Assembly: GCA_051530055.1 (NCBI GenBank)
Contig: CM121342.1
Span: 6,386,001 to 6,450,000 of the forward strand
Length of the DNA stretch: 64,000 nt
Reading direction: 5' to 3'
Source of the DNA: Neoechinorhynchus agilis
Lineage: Eukaryota > Acanthocephala
A model generated the notes under the pieces. The model ran no database searches, had not been told where the DNA came from, and saw only the letters and a list, made by a program, of their open reading frames with translations. Below are positions 11,440 through 21,859 of the stretch, in pieces. The stretch's first letter is position 1, and each line of letters begins with the position of its first letter. The position numbers and the translations under genes were made by a program.

Positions 11440-12260
11440 ATTTTTGGAAATAATTGATTAACTCAGGTGAAAACTCAGTATTTGCATTCCTTTTCTTTGC
11501 AATTAAAAAACTTTGCTGAAAAAAGAATTAACTCACGTGAAAACTCAATATTTGAATAATTTTTCTTTGCAATTAGCAAAACTTTGCAGAAAAAAAATTA
11601 ACTCATGTGAAAACTCAGTATTTGCATTCCTTTTCTTTGCAATTAAAAAACTTTGCTGAAAAAAGGATTAACTCACGTGAAAACTTTGTATTGTCATTCC
11701 TTTTCCTTGCAATTAACAAAACTTTGCTGAAAAAAGAATTAACTCACGTGAAAACTCAGTATTTGAATAATTTTTCTTTGCAATTAACAAAACTTTGCAG
11801 AAAAAATTGATTAGCTCAACTGAAAAACTCAGTATTTGTGTTTCTTTTCTTTGCAATTAGCAAAACTTTGCAGAAAAAAATTAACTCACGTGAAAACTCA
11901 GTATTTGAATAATTTTTCTTTGCAATTAACAAAACTTTGCTGAAAAAAAGGTTAAGTCACGTGAAAACTCAGTATTTGCATTCCTTTTTTTGCAATTAAC
12001 AAAACTTTGCTGAAAAAAGATTAACTCACGTGAAAACTCAGTATTTGCATTCCTTTTCTTTGCAATTAACAAAACTTTGCTGAAAAAAGGTTAACTCACG
12101 TGAAAACTCAGTATTTGCATTTCTTTTTTTGCAATTAACAAAACTTTGTTGAAAAATTGATTAGCTCAACTGAAATACTCAGTGTTTGTGTTACTTTTCT
12201 TTGCAATTAACAAAACTTAGCTAAAATAAGGTTAACTCACGTGAGAACTGAGTATTTGCA
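11440..12260. repeat. Tandem array, ~76-bp units, about 11 copies
   Basis: Units share AACTCACGTGAAAACTCAG, TATTTGCATTCC and TTTGCAATTAACAAAACTTTG. Each carries the E-box-like CACGTG. The last, mutated unit ends in GCATTCTAG a few nt before the ATG at 12272, so the array runs straight into the start of the next gene. Confidence 0.9.
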
Positions 12261-12271
12261 TTCTAGTTACA

Positions 12272-12607
12272 ATGTACTGCCACCAAGTCTCAGTTCAATC
12301 TGTTGAGCAGATTATTAAAGGGATGCAATCAATGAACCAGTCGTATCATTTTGTCGATGATTTAATCGAACGGTTGCTGAACGTGTGGAGTCCTGAATCA
12401 CACACAATTTTGGCGAAGTTCATCGAGGAACTTTCAGCCGATCATTTACTTATGTCATATATTTTTACTACGTCAACATTTTATGCGCGATTCGATGATC
12501 GAAGATATCGACTTTTAAGAATGCATTCAATATTTTTTATTAAAATTATGCGTAAAATTAGCTCCATAAATAACGAATGTTTTATTTCTTCCTTAAAGAT
12601 TTTATGA
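12272..12607 (+). CDS. Hypothetical helical 111-residue protein
   Basis: ATG-initiated ORF directly after a minisatellite. The predicted protein is helical (VEQIIKGMQSM, FVDDLIERLLNVW, ILAKFIEELSADHLL) and ends in a basic and hydrophobic tail. The pattern resembles alpha-helical repeat proteins, but I cannot name a family. A splice-acceptor-like TTCTAG lies 5 nt before the ATG. The last 25 residues may instead run into an intron, because composition becomes AT-rich there. Moderate to low confidence that this is a gene. Confidence 0.45.
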   Translation: MYCHQVSVQSVEQIIKGMQSMNQSYHFVDDLIERLLNVWSPESHTILAKFIEELSADHLLMSYIFTTSTFYARFDDRRYRLLRMHSIFFIKIMRKISSINNECFISSLKIL

Positions 12608-12786
12608 TGAAATATCGAAATTGAAGATTTGCAAAATTGCATCGCAAAAATTTCGATTTTAAATACGATATTTTATTCTTGATAAAAATCGGAAATTTAA
12701 TTACAATTTCATGTAGTCTGCAATTAATTCGTTTCTATAACGACAGATTCTGAACTTCATATTACCGATATTAAGGCAAAGCGAAA

Positions 12787-13005
12787 ATGTCATCGATAAT
12801 TAAACTTCAAATAATTGTATTCATTGTACTTTTTTACGTCTTCATTGCCGACGCTTACACCCAACGAACAATAATTGGAGAGCTACAACCTAAACAAACG
12901 TCGATGGATGAACGATGGAAAGCATTTTCAAATGTTGCAATCTATCCATTAAAGCAGCTATGGAATACAACTAAAGACTTTTTTAAAGGAATTTTTGGAA
13001 ATTAA
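12787..13005 (+). CDS. Small secreted peptide, 72 residues
   Basis: ATG ORF with a textbook signal peptide: positively charged start, hydrophobic core LQIIVFIVLFYVFI and cleavage likely after ADA (about residue 23). The mature part of about 49 residues has no Cys, is mildly basic at its end and finishes in an amphipathic segment (PLKQLWNTTKDFFKGIFGN). The family is not recognised. It could be a secreted effector, antimicrobial-like peptide or structural peptide. The C-terminal amphipathic helix with Trp/Phe on one face suggests membrane interaction, which is inference only. Confidence 0.6.
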   Translation: MSSIIKLQIIVFIVLFYVFIADAYTQRTIIGELQPKQTSMDERWKAFSNVAIYPLKQLWNTTKDFFKGIFGN

Positions 13006-13450
13006 ACAAATTTTGCATTTGAACATTGTTGATAATAATTAGTTAGAGATGTAAAGAGTAAAAAGTCCGTTGTATAATTTAACAAAAGCGAATCTTAAAA
13101 ATTCGTTCACTAAAAAGATTATTGCATTTATTAAAAGAGCACCGAAATAAAAGCAGCAAAAGCTTCCGGGCGGCACTTTGTAGATATAAATCTCATTAAC
13201 GGCGCGTTCAGTTCTCACAACTTTAATTATCGAAGAAGAAGGTTCCGAAAAAATTATTTATGTTTCTAAGTTGATTAAATTATATGAAGTGCCGTCCATG
13301 CAATCAATTTAAGCAGCCAATAGGAAATCATAAAAACTAAATAAGCGCCCACGATCTCATTGTTAGTTCAAAGTTTGGATTACATTTTCATCTTATCGTG
13401 TTCATCGAAAAGCAACAATCAGAATACATTTACTGCTTTTTCTCTCAGAA

Positions 13451-13981
13451 ATGAAATCCTGTCTTAAACGATCAACTACACTGCCAGTATCATTAACCGA
13501 CGAGCGAGCGAAACTTAAGAGAGTTCATTTTGCTCAATATGTTCAAATACATCAAATCGAGAATCCCCTGGAAAACCTTTCGGAGTTTACGATCGCAAGA
13601 AGGACAGCTGTGAGGACTTTGCTTGAAAGAGAAAGACGTTTGAAATATAGAAAAGATATAAAGGAAGATAATGTCAAAAGGAGACAAGCACGGCTTATAA
13701 TTGAAGCGAATGAAAGAAAGTTCAACAAAAATAGTGGAGAAGATCAAAAGAAACCAAAATGGTTTTTCGAGAGGATTAGAGCGTTATTTGGATGCAAATG
13801 CATTGAAAGAGATGTCAATAATGGAATTGAAAACCACAACGACGATACACAAACTTTAATTTCTGCGGAAAGCACCCGTGAAACTTCGGAGGAGTTCAAA
13901 AGTTCACTTAAAAGACAGGAAAGCGTATTTGAAAATTTGGATAAGATGCTCTATTTGTCGAAGGATAGCGACCAATACTGA
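13451..13981 (+). CDS. PP1-docking-motif protein, copy 1 of 3
   Basis: 176-residue single-exon protein, unnamed. It starts MKSCLKRSTTLP and carries KRVHFAQYV at about residues 23-31, a clear RVxF-type docking motif for the catalytic subunit of protein phosphatase 1. The layout (SCLKR, then RVHF) is like that of several PP1 regulatory subunits. A long charged helix (about 50-95), a KPKWFFERIRALFGCKC segment and a C-terminal SLKRQESVFENL follow. A strong acceptor-like pyrimidine tract ending CTCAG lies 2 nt before the ATG, a CCAAT box about 130 nt upstream and AATAAA about 45 nt after the stop. Compared with copies 2 and 3, changes cluster between about residues 46 and 74 and at 118-119. The inferred role is recruiting PP1; the substrate is unknown. 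Confidence 0.8.
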   Translation: MKSCLKRSTTLPVSLTDERAKLKRVHFAQYVQIHQIENPLENLSEFTIARRTAVRTLLERERRLKYRKDIKEDNVKRRQARLIIEANERKFNKNSGEDQKKPKWFFERIRALFGCKCIERDVNNGIENHNDDTQTLISAESTRETSEEFKSSLKRQESVFENLDKMLYLSKDSDQY

Positions 13982-14369
13982 AAGGTTTGGAAATAACGTT
14001 TTGCTCTGTATGTAAATGTGCTTAATAAATGTAAAAGTTTTTTTTGCAAATTAATCAAAAACATTTCAATGCGTTTTTGAAACATAAAAGTCATCTAAAA
14101 CAGCGCAATTCAGGGCGACACTTAAGAAATAAAATTCTAATAATTGAATTGATAAAACTACGTAAATTCAAGCGATCAAAAAGTTAAGAATAAATTAATA
14201 TTAAACGTTTATTTAAAATTTAAGTTACGTTATTAGGCCTCGCAGCGTTCAATTAAATAACAAGGCTATGATAATAAAAGTTTACACATAAATTTTTTTG
14301 AGAGATTTTACACGCTTTAAATTCAAAGAAATAAAAAGGTTACTTGCGTTTTGCCGAATGCTTAGCTAA

Positions 14370-15800
14370 TCAATAGTAAATTTCTAATTGTCTCATGCGG
14401 AAACGGCTCATCAACATAAAAAAATTCTTATTGTTTTTAGAAATCGACGGTATTCGATTGATTCTTTAAAAAAAATTGTAGCTATATTTTTAAAAGGCGC
14501 TTTTTTAATATTTTTTATTGAATTGGAAGCAAAAATGGCGTTGTACATTTCAAAAAAAGTGGTTCCTAAAAATTACACAATTTATTAATTTTTTTACTAA
14601 AAAGACAATTTTTTAATTTCTGTTAGTTTTCCAAATCGCATTTATAAACAGAACACCAAAATGAAAAGGCAAGTAAAGATGACCATTCGCAAAAGCTTCC
14701 GGACGGCACTTTGTAGGTAAAAAACTAATTAACGGCGGGTTCAGTTCTCACAACTTTAATTATCGAAGAAGAAGGTTCCGAAAAAATTATTTATGTTTCT
14801 AAGTTGATTAAATTATATGAAGTGCCGTCCATGCAGTCAATTTAAGCAGCCAATAGGAAATCATAAAAACTAATTAAGCGCCCACGATCTCATTGTTAGT
14901 TCAAAGTTTGGATTGCATTTTCATCTTATCGTGTTCATCGAAAAGCAACAATCAGAATACATTTACTGCTTTTTCTCTCAGAAATGAAATCCTGTCTTAA
15001 ACGATCAACTACACTGCCAGTATCATTAACCGACGAGCGAGCGAAACTTAAGAGAGTTCATTTTGCTCAATATGTTCAAATACATCAAATCGAGAATCCC
15101 CTGGAAAACCTTTCGGAGTGTGCGATCGAAGGAAGGAAAGCGTTTAGGAGTTTGCTTGAAAGAGAAAGACGTTTGAAATATAGAAAAGATATAAAGCAGG
15201 ATAACGCAAAAAGGAGACAAGCACGGCTTATAATTGAAGCGAATGAAAGAAAGTTCAACAAAAATAGTGGAGAAGATCAAAAGAAACCAAAATGGTTTTT
15301 CGAGAGGATTAGAGCGTTATTTGGATGCAAATGCATTAAAAAAGATGTCAATAATGGAATTGAAAACCACAACGACGATACACAAACTTTAATTTCTGCG
15401 GAAAGCACCCGTGAAACTTCGGAGGAGTTCAAAAGTTCACTTAAAAGACAGGAGAGCGTATTTGAAAATTTGGATAAGATGCTCTATTTGTCGAAGGATA
15501 GCGACCAATACTGAAAGGTTTGGAAATAACGTTTTGCTCTGTATGTAAATGTGCTTAATAAATGTAAAAGTTTTTTTTGCAAATTAATCAAAATGCTTTT
15601 AATGCGTTTTTGAAACATAAAAGTCATCTAAAACAGCGCAACTCAGGGCGACACTTCAGAAATAAAATTCTAATAATTGAATTGATAAAACTACGTAAAT
15701 TCAAGCGATCAAAAAGTTAAGAATAAATTAATATTAAACGTTTATTTAAAATTTAAGTTACGTTATTAGGCCTCGCAGCGTTCAATTCAATAACAAGGCT
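14370..15800 (+). repeat. Segmental duplication block containing PP1-motif gene copy 2
   Basis: About 1.4 kb nearly identical to 18235-19600 (from a CTAATTGTCTCATGCGG start to the AAGAATAAATTAA end). Its later part, from about 14680, also matches 13145-14270. The three blocks therefore share promoter, gene and 3' flank. Copies 2 and 3 share an extra 300 bp upstream, which makes them the youngest pair. Confidence 0.9.
14984..15514 (+). CDS. PP1-docking-motif protein, copy 2 of 3
   Basis: The 176-residue protein is identical in sequence to copy 3 (18847-19377). It differs from copy 1 mainly in ECAIEGRKAFRS in place of EFTIARRTAVRT, KQDNA in place of KEDNV, and CIKK in place of CIER. It keeps the RVHF PP1-docking motif, the basic central helix and the C-terminal tail. 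It has the same acceptor-like CTCAG two bases before the ATG, the same CCAAT box and the same AATAAA signal. The lack of protein change against copy 3 points to recent duplication or gene conversion. Confidence 0.8.
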   Translation: MKSCLKRSTTLPVSLTDERAKLKRVHFAQYVQIHQIENPLENLSECAIEGRKAFRSLLERERRLKYRKDIKQDNAKRRQARLIIEANERKFNKNSGEDQKKPKWFFERIRALFGCKCIKKDVNNGIENHNDDTQTLISAESTRETSEEFKSSLKRQESVFENLDKMLYLSKDSDQY

Positions 15801-16163
15801 GGGATTTAAGCAAAGTTTCAAAATAAAAAATTTTGAGAGATTTTACACGCTTTAAATTCGAAGAAATAAGAAAGATTACTTGCGTTTTGTCGAATGCTAA
15901 GCTATTTGACGGTATTCATTGTGCACTGGACGACTTTAGAGCGATTATCGATCCGCTTCAAATTCACGAAGCTCACATTATCGAGATATACGATTAAATA
16001 TCTTCGTCTTTCATAAAAGAGATGTCTTCATTGAGTTTGCTTTACAATAAAAAGTGATGTAATACTTTTTGACTTCTAACTAAAAAGAACAAAAGAGATG
16101 AAACATTAGAAAGGGAAGTACGCAAGTCATTCATCAAATTTGACACGTTAAATCCAACTTTCG

Positions 16164-16171
16164 TATAAAAG
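16164..16171 (+). promoter_or_regulatory. TATA box of the LRR gene
   Basis: TATAAAAG lies 40 nt before the ATG at 16211, at a spacing that would allow a transcription start about 15 nt before the ATG. No acceptor-like AG precedes this ATG, so this gene may use an ordinary cap site rather than trans-splicing. Confidence 0.45.
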
Positions 16172-16210
16172 TAAACTATTAGGAAGTCTTGTATTTCTCA
16201 TTTAACTAAA

Positions 16211-18133
16211 ATGAAGTTACTGACCTTTACGAAAGCTTTGCTAATTGCAATTCTCGGGTTTTACTTTTGCTGTGGAAATGATAGACATAATCGCTGCTCA
16301 CTTAAGAACATTGGATACGATTCAGTGTACATTGTGTGCCACACAATCATATCCAGCAAGTTATTATCAAATGTTTTAAAAAGGATAGAACGAAATCGAT
16401 CAATCAATCGAATCAAAATAGAATTTGCTTTTTTCTATGACATTGCAAGCAGTAACGATCACATCCTTCCAAGCGTTTCGGACGTATCAATATTTTGCAG
16501 GAGAAATGAAAATGCGATTATTACAATCACGAAATCTATTATTCATAAATTCAGGAATTCTAGCAAACTTCAAATCCAGAATGCAAGATTCGGATATATC
16601 GAAGATGACGCTTTTGAAGGTTTTTACAATTTGAACACTCTCGATTTAAGTGAAAATGATTTATGGCGATTGGGCTTAAATATGCATGTGGATCTTTATA
16701 ATCTTCAATCATTACATTTGTCTAATAATGGTTTAAATAATGATTGCTTAAATGTTATTAAGAGAATGAAAATGTTGAAGACTTTAGACTTGACGAATAA
16801 TTCAATTGAGCGATTCGTACTAAAAGATGAAGTTAATCTTGATAGTCTGGAAAATATGCGGATCAAAGCTAATAATTTATATGAGATAGATCTGAGTCTA
16901 TTGGCTAATCTGAAGAATCTTGAAATGCTGGAACTTTCATACCAAGGAGATTTAAACGAATTGTTCAAAGCAAATTTTCAATTCGAAAAATTGCAGAAAT
17001 TTACTGTGTATGGTGGAATCGCTCGACATTTGAATTCAAGAATTCTAAAAAGAATGAGAGGTGTCAAAGTTGTGAAGATTTTACACTCGAATCTCGAAGA
17101 AGTTCTACGTGGAAACAATCGTACTGAAACGTTGACTCTGAGAGGAAATCGATTGAAAATTATTGGTGAAAACAGCTTCAAATCGTGGTCTAATGTTACC
17201 GAATTGGACCTTTCAAAGAACAGAATTACACAGATATCAGAAGTTGCCTTTTCTCCCCTGAAAAAACTTCAAATACTTAACCTTGGTCATAATCATTTGT
17301 ACTCACTTCCATCGGAAATTTTCAAATACAATGAGTTACTTAATCAACTCATATTAACAAAAACTCATTTAGTTTTTCTCGCCAATGACATTTTTAAAAA
17401 CGTAAAACATTTGCGATACCTGGACGTTTCCCGCAACTTAATAAAAGGCATCAATACAGATTCAATGGCGTCTCAAACGATCGATTATTGTATCGTAAAA
17501 AATAATCCCTTTAAATTTATTAGATACAATAATGGCATGCGTACGGATACATTTATTACGCTTCGGAATTTTGCTAAATATATGCCTGAACTGACACGAA
17601 AAGCTGTTGATGCTAACGATTTTTTTGAATACGATAATTCGACAGCCCATTTTACTCTTCTAACTAAGAGAAAGATGACTCGAGTCCAAGATGTTCTACT
17701 GTTTATCGTTGGTGATATGTTATCACTCGATTTAAGTCATAACGAAATATCGGAAATTAATTACGACGATTTTCAAGACTTGAAAACTCTTGAATTTCTT
17801 TGTCTGCAGTTTAATCGGATTCGGAAAATAGCTCCTCGAGCGTTTAGAAACACTCCTCGGCTACAAACACTCGACCTTGCCAATAATCAATTGAAAGATA
17901 TTGACGTTTCTCACTTGTTTTACGGTCTTGATCAGCTCATCTTTCTTCATTTGGCAAATAATGGATTCTCACTCTTTCCATCTCATCATTCGTCTGACCT
18001 CAGCAATCTGCGAATTCTTAATATTTCAAGCAATCCAATACGCGAATTTTATTGTAAACCTTTCAAAACTCATCAATCTTTGCATACAATTGAAGTGGTT
18101 AATACAAGTATCGAAACCATTTACGATCCTTAA
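16211..18133 (+). CDS. Secreted leucine-rich-repeat protein, 640 residues
   Basis: Single-exon protein with an N-terminal signal peptide (TKALLIAILGFYFCC, cleavage near residue 23), a Cys-bearing cap, then roughly 18 leucine-rich repeats in two blocks. Block one spans about residues 115-430 (for example NTLDLSENDLWRL, TLDLTNNSIERF, ELDLSKNRITQI). It is broken by a non-repeat linker at about 430-500 with NYNNG- and KAVDAND-type sequence. Block two spans about 505-630 (SLDLSHNEISEI, TLDLANNQLKDI, ILNISSNPI). No C-terminal membrane helix or TIR domain is seen, so it is an extracellular LRR-only protein rather than a Toll receptor. The layout recalls chaoptin/Toll-ectodomain-like proteins; ligand unknown. 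It sits between copies 2 and 3 of the PP1-motif gene and has no introns. Confidence 0.85.
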   Translation: MKLLTFTKALLIAILGFYFCCGNDRHNRCSLKNIGYDSVYIVCHTIISSKLLSNVLKRIERNRSINRIKIEFAFFYDIASSNDHILPSVSDVSIFCRRNENAIITITKSIIHKFRNSSKLQIQNARFGYIEDDAFEGFYNLNTLDLSENDLWRLGLNMHVDLYNLQSLHLSNNGLNNDCLNVIKRMKMLKTLDLTNNSIERFVLKDEVNLDSLENMRIKANNLYEIDLSLLANLKNLEMLELSYQGDLNELFKANFQFEKLQKFTVYGGIARHLNSRILKRMRGVKVVKILHSNLEEVLRGNNRTETLTLRGNRLKIIGENSFKSWSNVTELDLSKNRITQISEVAFSPLKKLQILNLGHNHLYSLPSEIFKYNELLNQLILTKTHLVFLANDIFKNVKHLRYLDVSRNLIKGINTDSMASQTIDYCIVKNNPFKFIRYNNGMRTDTFITLRNFAKYMPELTRKAVDANDFFEYDNSTAHFTLLTKRKMTRVQDVLLFIVGDMLSLDLSHNEISEINYDDFQDLKTLEFLCLQFNRIRKIAPRAFRNTPRLQTLDLANNQLKDIDVSHLFYGLDQLIFLHLANNGFSLFPSHHSSDLSNLRILNISSNPIREFYCKPFKTHQSLHTIEVVNTSIETIYDP

Positions 18134-18234
18134 GAGTTTTAAGTAAAGTATCGATTTCTTACATTTAAAAATATTTTTCACGACTTTGTTTGGTTGAAAA
18201 TTCTCTTATCACGTTGAACGTTGCAAGAACTGGT

Positions 18235-19600
18235 CTGTCGTGGAATATTTCTAATTGTCTCATGCGGAAACGGCTCATCAGAATAAAAAAATCCGATTGT
18301 TTTTAGAAATCGACGGTATTCGATTGATTCTTTAAAAAAAATTGTAGCTATATTTTTAAAAGGCGCTTTTTTAATATTTTTTATTGAATTGGAAGCAAAA
18401 ATTGCGTTGTACATTTCAAAAAAAGTGGTTCCTAAAAATTACACAATTTATTAATTTTTTCACTAAAAAGACAATTTTTTAATTTCTGTTAGTTTTCCAA
18501 ATCGAATTTATAAACAGAACACCAAAATGAAAAGGCAAGTAAAGATGACCATTCGCAAAAGCTTCCGGGTGGCACTTTGTAGGTAAAAAACTAATTAACG
18601 GCGGGTTCAGTTCTCACAACTTTAATTATCGAAGAAGAAGGTTCCGAAAAAAAATATGTTTCTAAGTTGATTAAATTATATGAAGTGCCGTCCATGCAGT
18701 CAATTTAAGCAGCCAATAGGAAATCATAAAAACTAATTAAGCGCCCACGATCTCATTGTTAGTTCAAAGTTTGGATTGCATTTTCATCTTATCGTGTTCA
18801 TCGAAAAGCAACAATCAGAATACATTTACTGCTTTTTCTCTCAGAAATGAAATCCTGTCTAAAACGATCAACTACACTGCCAGTATCATTAACCGACGAG
18901 CGAGCGAAACTTAAGAGAGTTCATTTTGCTCAATATGTTCAAATACATCAAATCGAGAATCCCCTGGAAAACCTTTCGGAGTGTGCGATCGAAGGAAGGA
19001 AAGCGTTTAGGAGTTTGCTTGAAAGAGAAAGACGTTTGAAATATAGAAAAGATATAAAGCAGGATAACGCAAAAAGGAGACAAGCACGGCTTATAATTGA
19101 AGCGAATGAAAGAAAGTTCAACAAAAATAGTGGAGAAGATCAAAAGAAACCAAAATGGTTTTTCGAGAGGATTAGAGCGTTATTTGGATGCAAATGCATT
19201 AAAAAAGATGTCAATAATGGAATTGAAAACCACAACGACGATACACAAACTTTAATTTCTGCGGAAAGCACCCGTGAAACTTCGGAGGAGTTCAAAAGTT
19301 CACTTAAAAGACAGGAGAGCGTATTTGAAAATTTGGATAAGATGCTCTATTTGTCGAAGGATAGCGACCAATACTGAAAGGTTTGGAAATAACGTTTTGC
19401 TCTGTATGTAAATGTGCTTAATAAATGTAAAAGTTTTTTTTGCAAATTAATCAAAATGCTTTTAATGCGTTTTTGAAACATAAAAGTCATCTAAAACAGC
19501 GCAACTCAGGGCGACACTTCAGAAATAAAATTCTAATAATTGAATTGATAAAACTACGTAAATTCAAGCGATCAAAAAGTTAAGAATAAATTAAGTTCAA
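18235..19600 (+). repeat. Segmental duplication block containing PP1-motif gene copy 3
   Basis: Near-identical partner of 14370-15735. It begins right after the LRR gene's 3' flank and ends abruptly at AAGAATAAATTAA, where unrelated sequence starts. Differences from the partner are a few substitutions and short indels in A/T runs. Confidence 0.9.
18847..19377 (+). CDS. PP1-docking-motif protein, copy 3 of 3
   Basis: 176 residues identical to copy 2; at least one silent change separates the genes (a Leu codon at residue 5). It has the same RVHF motif, CTCAG acceptor before the ATG and AATAAA after the stop. It lies downstream of the LRR gene and about 400 bp from the convergent thiamin pyrophosphokinase gene. 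Three active-looking copies with no broken frame suggest selection for dosage or very recent amplification. Confidence 0.8.
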   Translation: MKSCLKRSTTLPVSLTDERAKLKRVHFAQYVQIHQIENPLENLSECAIEGRKAFRSLLERERRLKYRKDIKQDNAKRRQARLIIEANERKFNKNSGEDQKKPKWFFERIRALFGCKCIKKDVNNGIENHNDDTQTLISAESTRETSEEFKSSLKRQESVFENLDKMLYLSKDSDQY

Positions 19601-19786
19601 TGACAAGACTGTTATATTACCTGCTAGTTTTTTCTATAATTATCATACATTTTAATACAATTTTATTTATTGACGTTAGTAGTTCAATTGCATGAGAAGA
19701 TTTTGATCGATGTTGAAAACTTCCATAGAAGCAAATGATGTGGACTCCGCATTTTATTTAAATTACCGGAAATTCGAAAGGGTGGT

Positions 19787-20615
19787 TCAATCGCCGTACG
19801 AGAACTTGTGATTCACGATAACCAACGAAGGTTTATCTACAAGAACTTTAAACCTTTTATCAAGATTATCTTTGAATCCATTCGTAGTGCTGACCATTCC
19901 AACTCCAAATTCCAACTCCGATTTATGCATTTCATATTTTAATCCACATGAAGAAACAACGGTTTTGCCGAGCATTGGTACCACACCACAATAATCTCCA
20001 CATTGGTGACAATCACTCGCATCGACTTCATTTTCACCACCGTCTTTTATCACGAACACAATATCATTGTCAGTTAGAAAGTAAATCGGGCATGAAAATT
20101 GAAACGAATGGAGATGGAGAGCATGAATAATGTTTAAGGTATGATCGAACCTTTTCGCAAGAAGGCCGATGATATAAACGCAATTCAAATCATTAGATAA
20201 CACCTTATCACTTTTTAGCAGCATCATTGCCTTTTCAAAATCTGTATAGTTTTGGTTTTCAAGAGGAATTACCGTTCGTTTGTTATACCAATTCCTCAAT
20301 TGGTATAACAAACGAGTTTATCTCGACGCCTTGGTCAATGAAAAATGCCTTTGCCTCATCCGAAATTGAATCCATGTCTCCACAAATCATCGTGGGAATT
20401 CGCGGTTTCTCAAGACGAGCACCATTTCGAATCTCTTCACAAACATCATTAGCAGCTCCGTCGGCACAAAGCCGAATCGATGATCGATTCCAAATATATT
20501 TGTTGTGGAAATCAGTTGAGCGAAATTGACCAACTCGATTAAGGAGAATCGATGCCATTTTATTTGGAGCCGATTTTGCGAATCCTATGAACGGTTTGAA
20601 ATGTTTTATAAGCAT
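19787..20615 (-). CDS. TPK1: Thiamin pyrophosphokinase, interrupted by a hairpin
   Basis: The enzyme makes thiamin diphosphate from thiamin and ATP in the cytosol. It begins at the ATG at 20615, immediately after an acceptor-like GATTTTAG. Family blocks in order: IRLCADGAAND (human RACADGGANR), ICGDMDSI (human INGDFDSI, the metal and ATP site), QNYTDFEKAM (human DHTDFTK), GLLAKRFDHTLNII (human GGLAGRFDQIMASV), a C-terminal CGDYCGVVPMLGK..SSCGLKYEM, and a GMVSTTNGF thiamin-site block. The reading frame changes at 20277-20314, where a perfect 17-bp inverted repeat sits between the GDMDSI half and the TDF half. Deleting 37 nt (20313-20277) gives EINSTVIPLENQNYTDF and restores the frame; deleting a 19-nt GT..AG segment also restores it. 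It is either a functional gene with an odd intron or a recently broken one. Confidence 0.88.
20277..20314. repeat. Perfect 17-bp inverted repeat inside the TPK gene
   Basis: CGTTTGTTATACCAATT, a 4-nt loop CCTC, then the exact reverse complement. It lies precisely where the thiamin pyrophosphokinase frame breaks and replaces what should be a continuous conserved segment. Confidence 0.95.
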
Positions 20616-20989
20616 CTAAAATCACAGAAAAGAATGTGTGAATCTGCCAGCCTTCATAAGAATGCTTCCTGTTTTAGACAATAAAAAAAATAAGCGGACG
20701 AATTTCCTTTGGATGCGTACGATTACCACAAATTACGATCTGAGTCCATTTAATCGAAAGGAGATGAGAGTAGGTGATTTTTCGGCAACGAACAAAAGGC
20801 AGGAACGCCATCGGAATTCCCAATTGTGGGTAATGTCTTGAACTTCGATAATTTCTCATGGATACAGAAAAAAGCTCGAATGACATTTAATGGTTGATGG
20901 GAACATAATAAGAACAAAAAACTGCAATATTCATGGAAAAGCGAAAGCAACGCAATGATGAATAAAATGGAACCTTGAAAAAATTACTT
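20616..20989. other. Intergenic, nothing recognised
   Basis: Upstream flank of thiamin pyrophosphokinase. It has short overlapping open frames on both strands but no supported gene. Confidence 0.4.
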
Positions 20990-21440
20990 GGCAATCAAGA
21001 TTCTTTTAATTTATGCTTCTAGAATTCCTCTTCTATTCCTGTTTTTAAGGTTGATTTAAGTTGGAAAATTGATTATACGCAGAAATGTTAACAATTTTTT
21101 TATTGCATTTTAAATGGTGTTAAAAATTCTAAAAAAAGACGATTTTGAGTTCAATCCCAATTACGACCTTTTTATTCTTGTTTTTGAGCTTTATTTAAGT
21201 TGAAAAATGGATTACACGCAGAAATGTTAACAATTTTTCTTTTGCATTTTAAATGGTGTTAAAAATTCTAAAAAAAGACGATTTTGAGTTCAATCCCAAT
21301 TACGACCTTTTTATTCTTGTTTTTTAGATTGATTTAAGTTGAAAAATGGATTATACGCAGAAATGTTAACAATTTTTTATTGCATTTTAAATGGTGGTAA
21401 TAATTCTAAAAAAAGAAGATTTTGAGTTCAATCCCAATTT
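20990..21440. repeat. Tandem array, ~139-bp units, 3 copies
   Basis: Units share CAGAAATGTTAACAATTTTT, TTTTAAATGGTG and GAGTTCAATCCCAATTACG. They start at about 21052, 21192 and 21330. Confidence 0.85.
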
Positions 21441-21859
21441 TGACTTAATTATTTTTTTACACAAAAGATGATAAAATGAAAAAGTCGAATTGAAAATTCT
21501 TTTAAATACAGAAAAGACGTGATATAAATGCATTCATTTCTCGACTGCGTAAAAAGGAAGTGACGTTCATCCGGTTGTTTTGAACATCTATGAGCTTGTT
21601 CAATTATTGCGACATGCAAGTTCAGTGCAAAGACTTACAGCACAGGAATCCATGTAATCGATTGCTCTAAATCGATAGCCAGCCTTGTCGCCACATCACG
21701 ACGAATGCTCTAATAAGACAGCAGCACAACAGAATTCAAACCAAGGCAGGAAGCTAACTATTTTTATAAGAGAATCAGCACGAATAAAGAGGTTTAGGCG
21801 CTTCCTTAGTGTCCAATTGATGATTTTATCGAATTTGCAGACTTTTATTATTTTGGATA
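21441..21859. other. Intergenic, nothing recognised
   Basis: About 400 nt of mixed composition, somewhat less AT-rich around 21600-21730. I cannot assign any part of it to a gene or element. Confidence 0.35.

Noticed and set aside
20674-20950. Overlapping ORFs upstream of TPK
   Set aside because: No conserved motif, mutually overlapping on both strands, no splice context.
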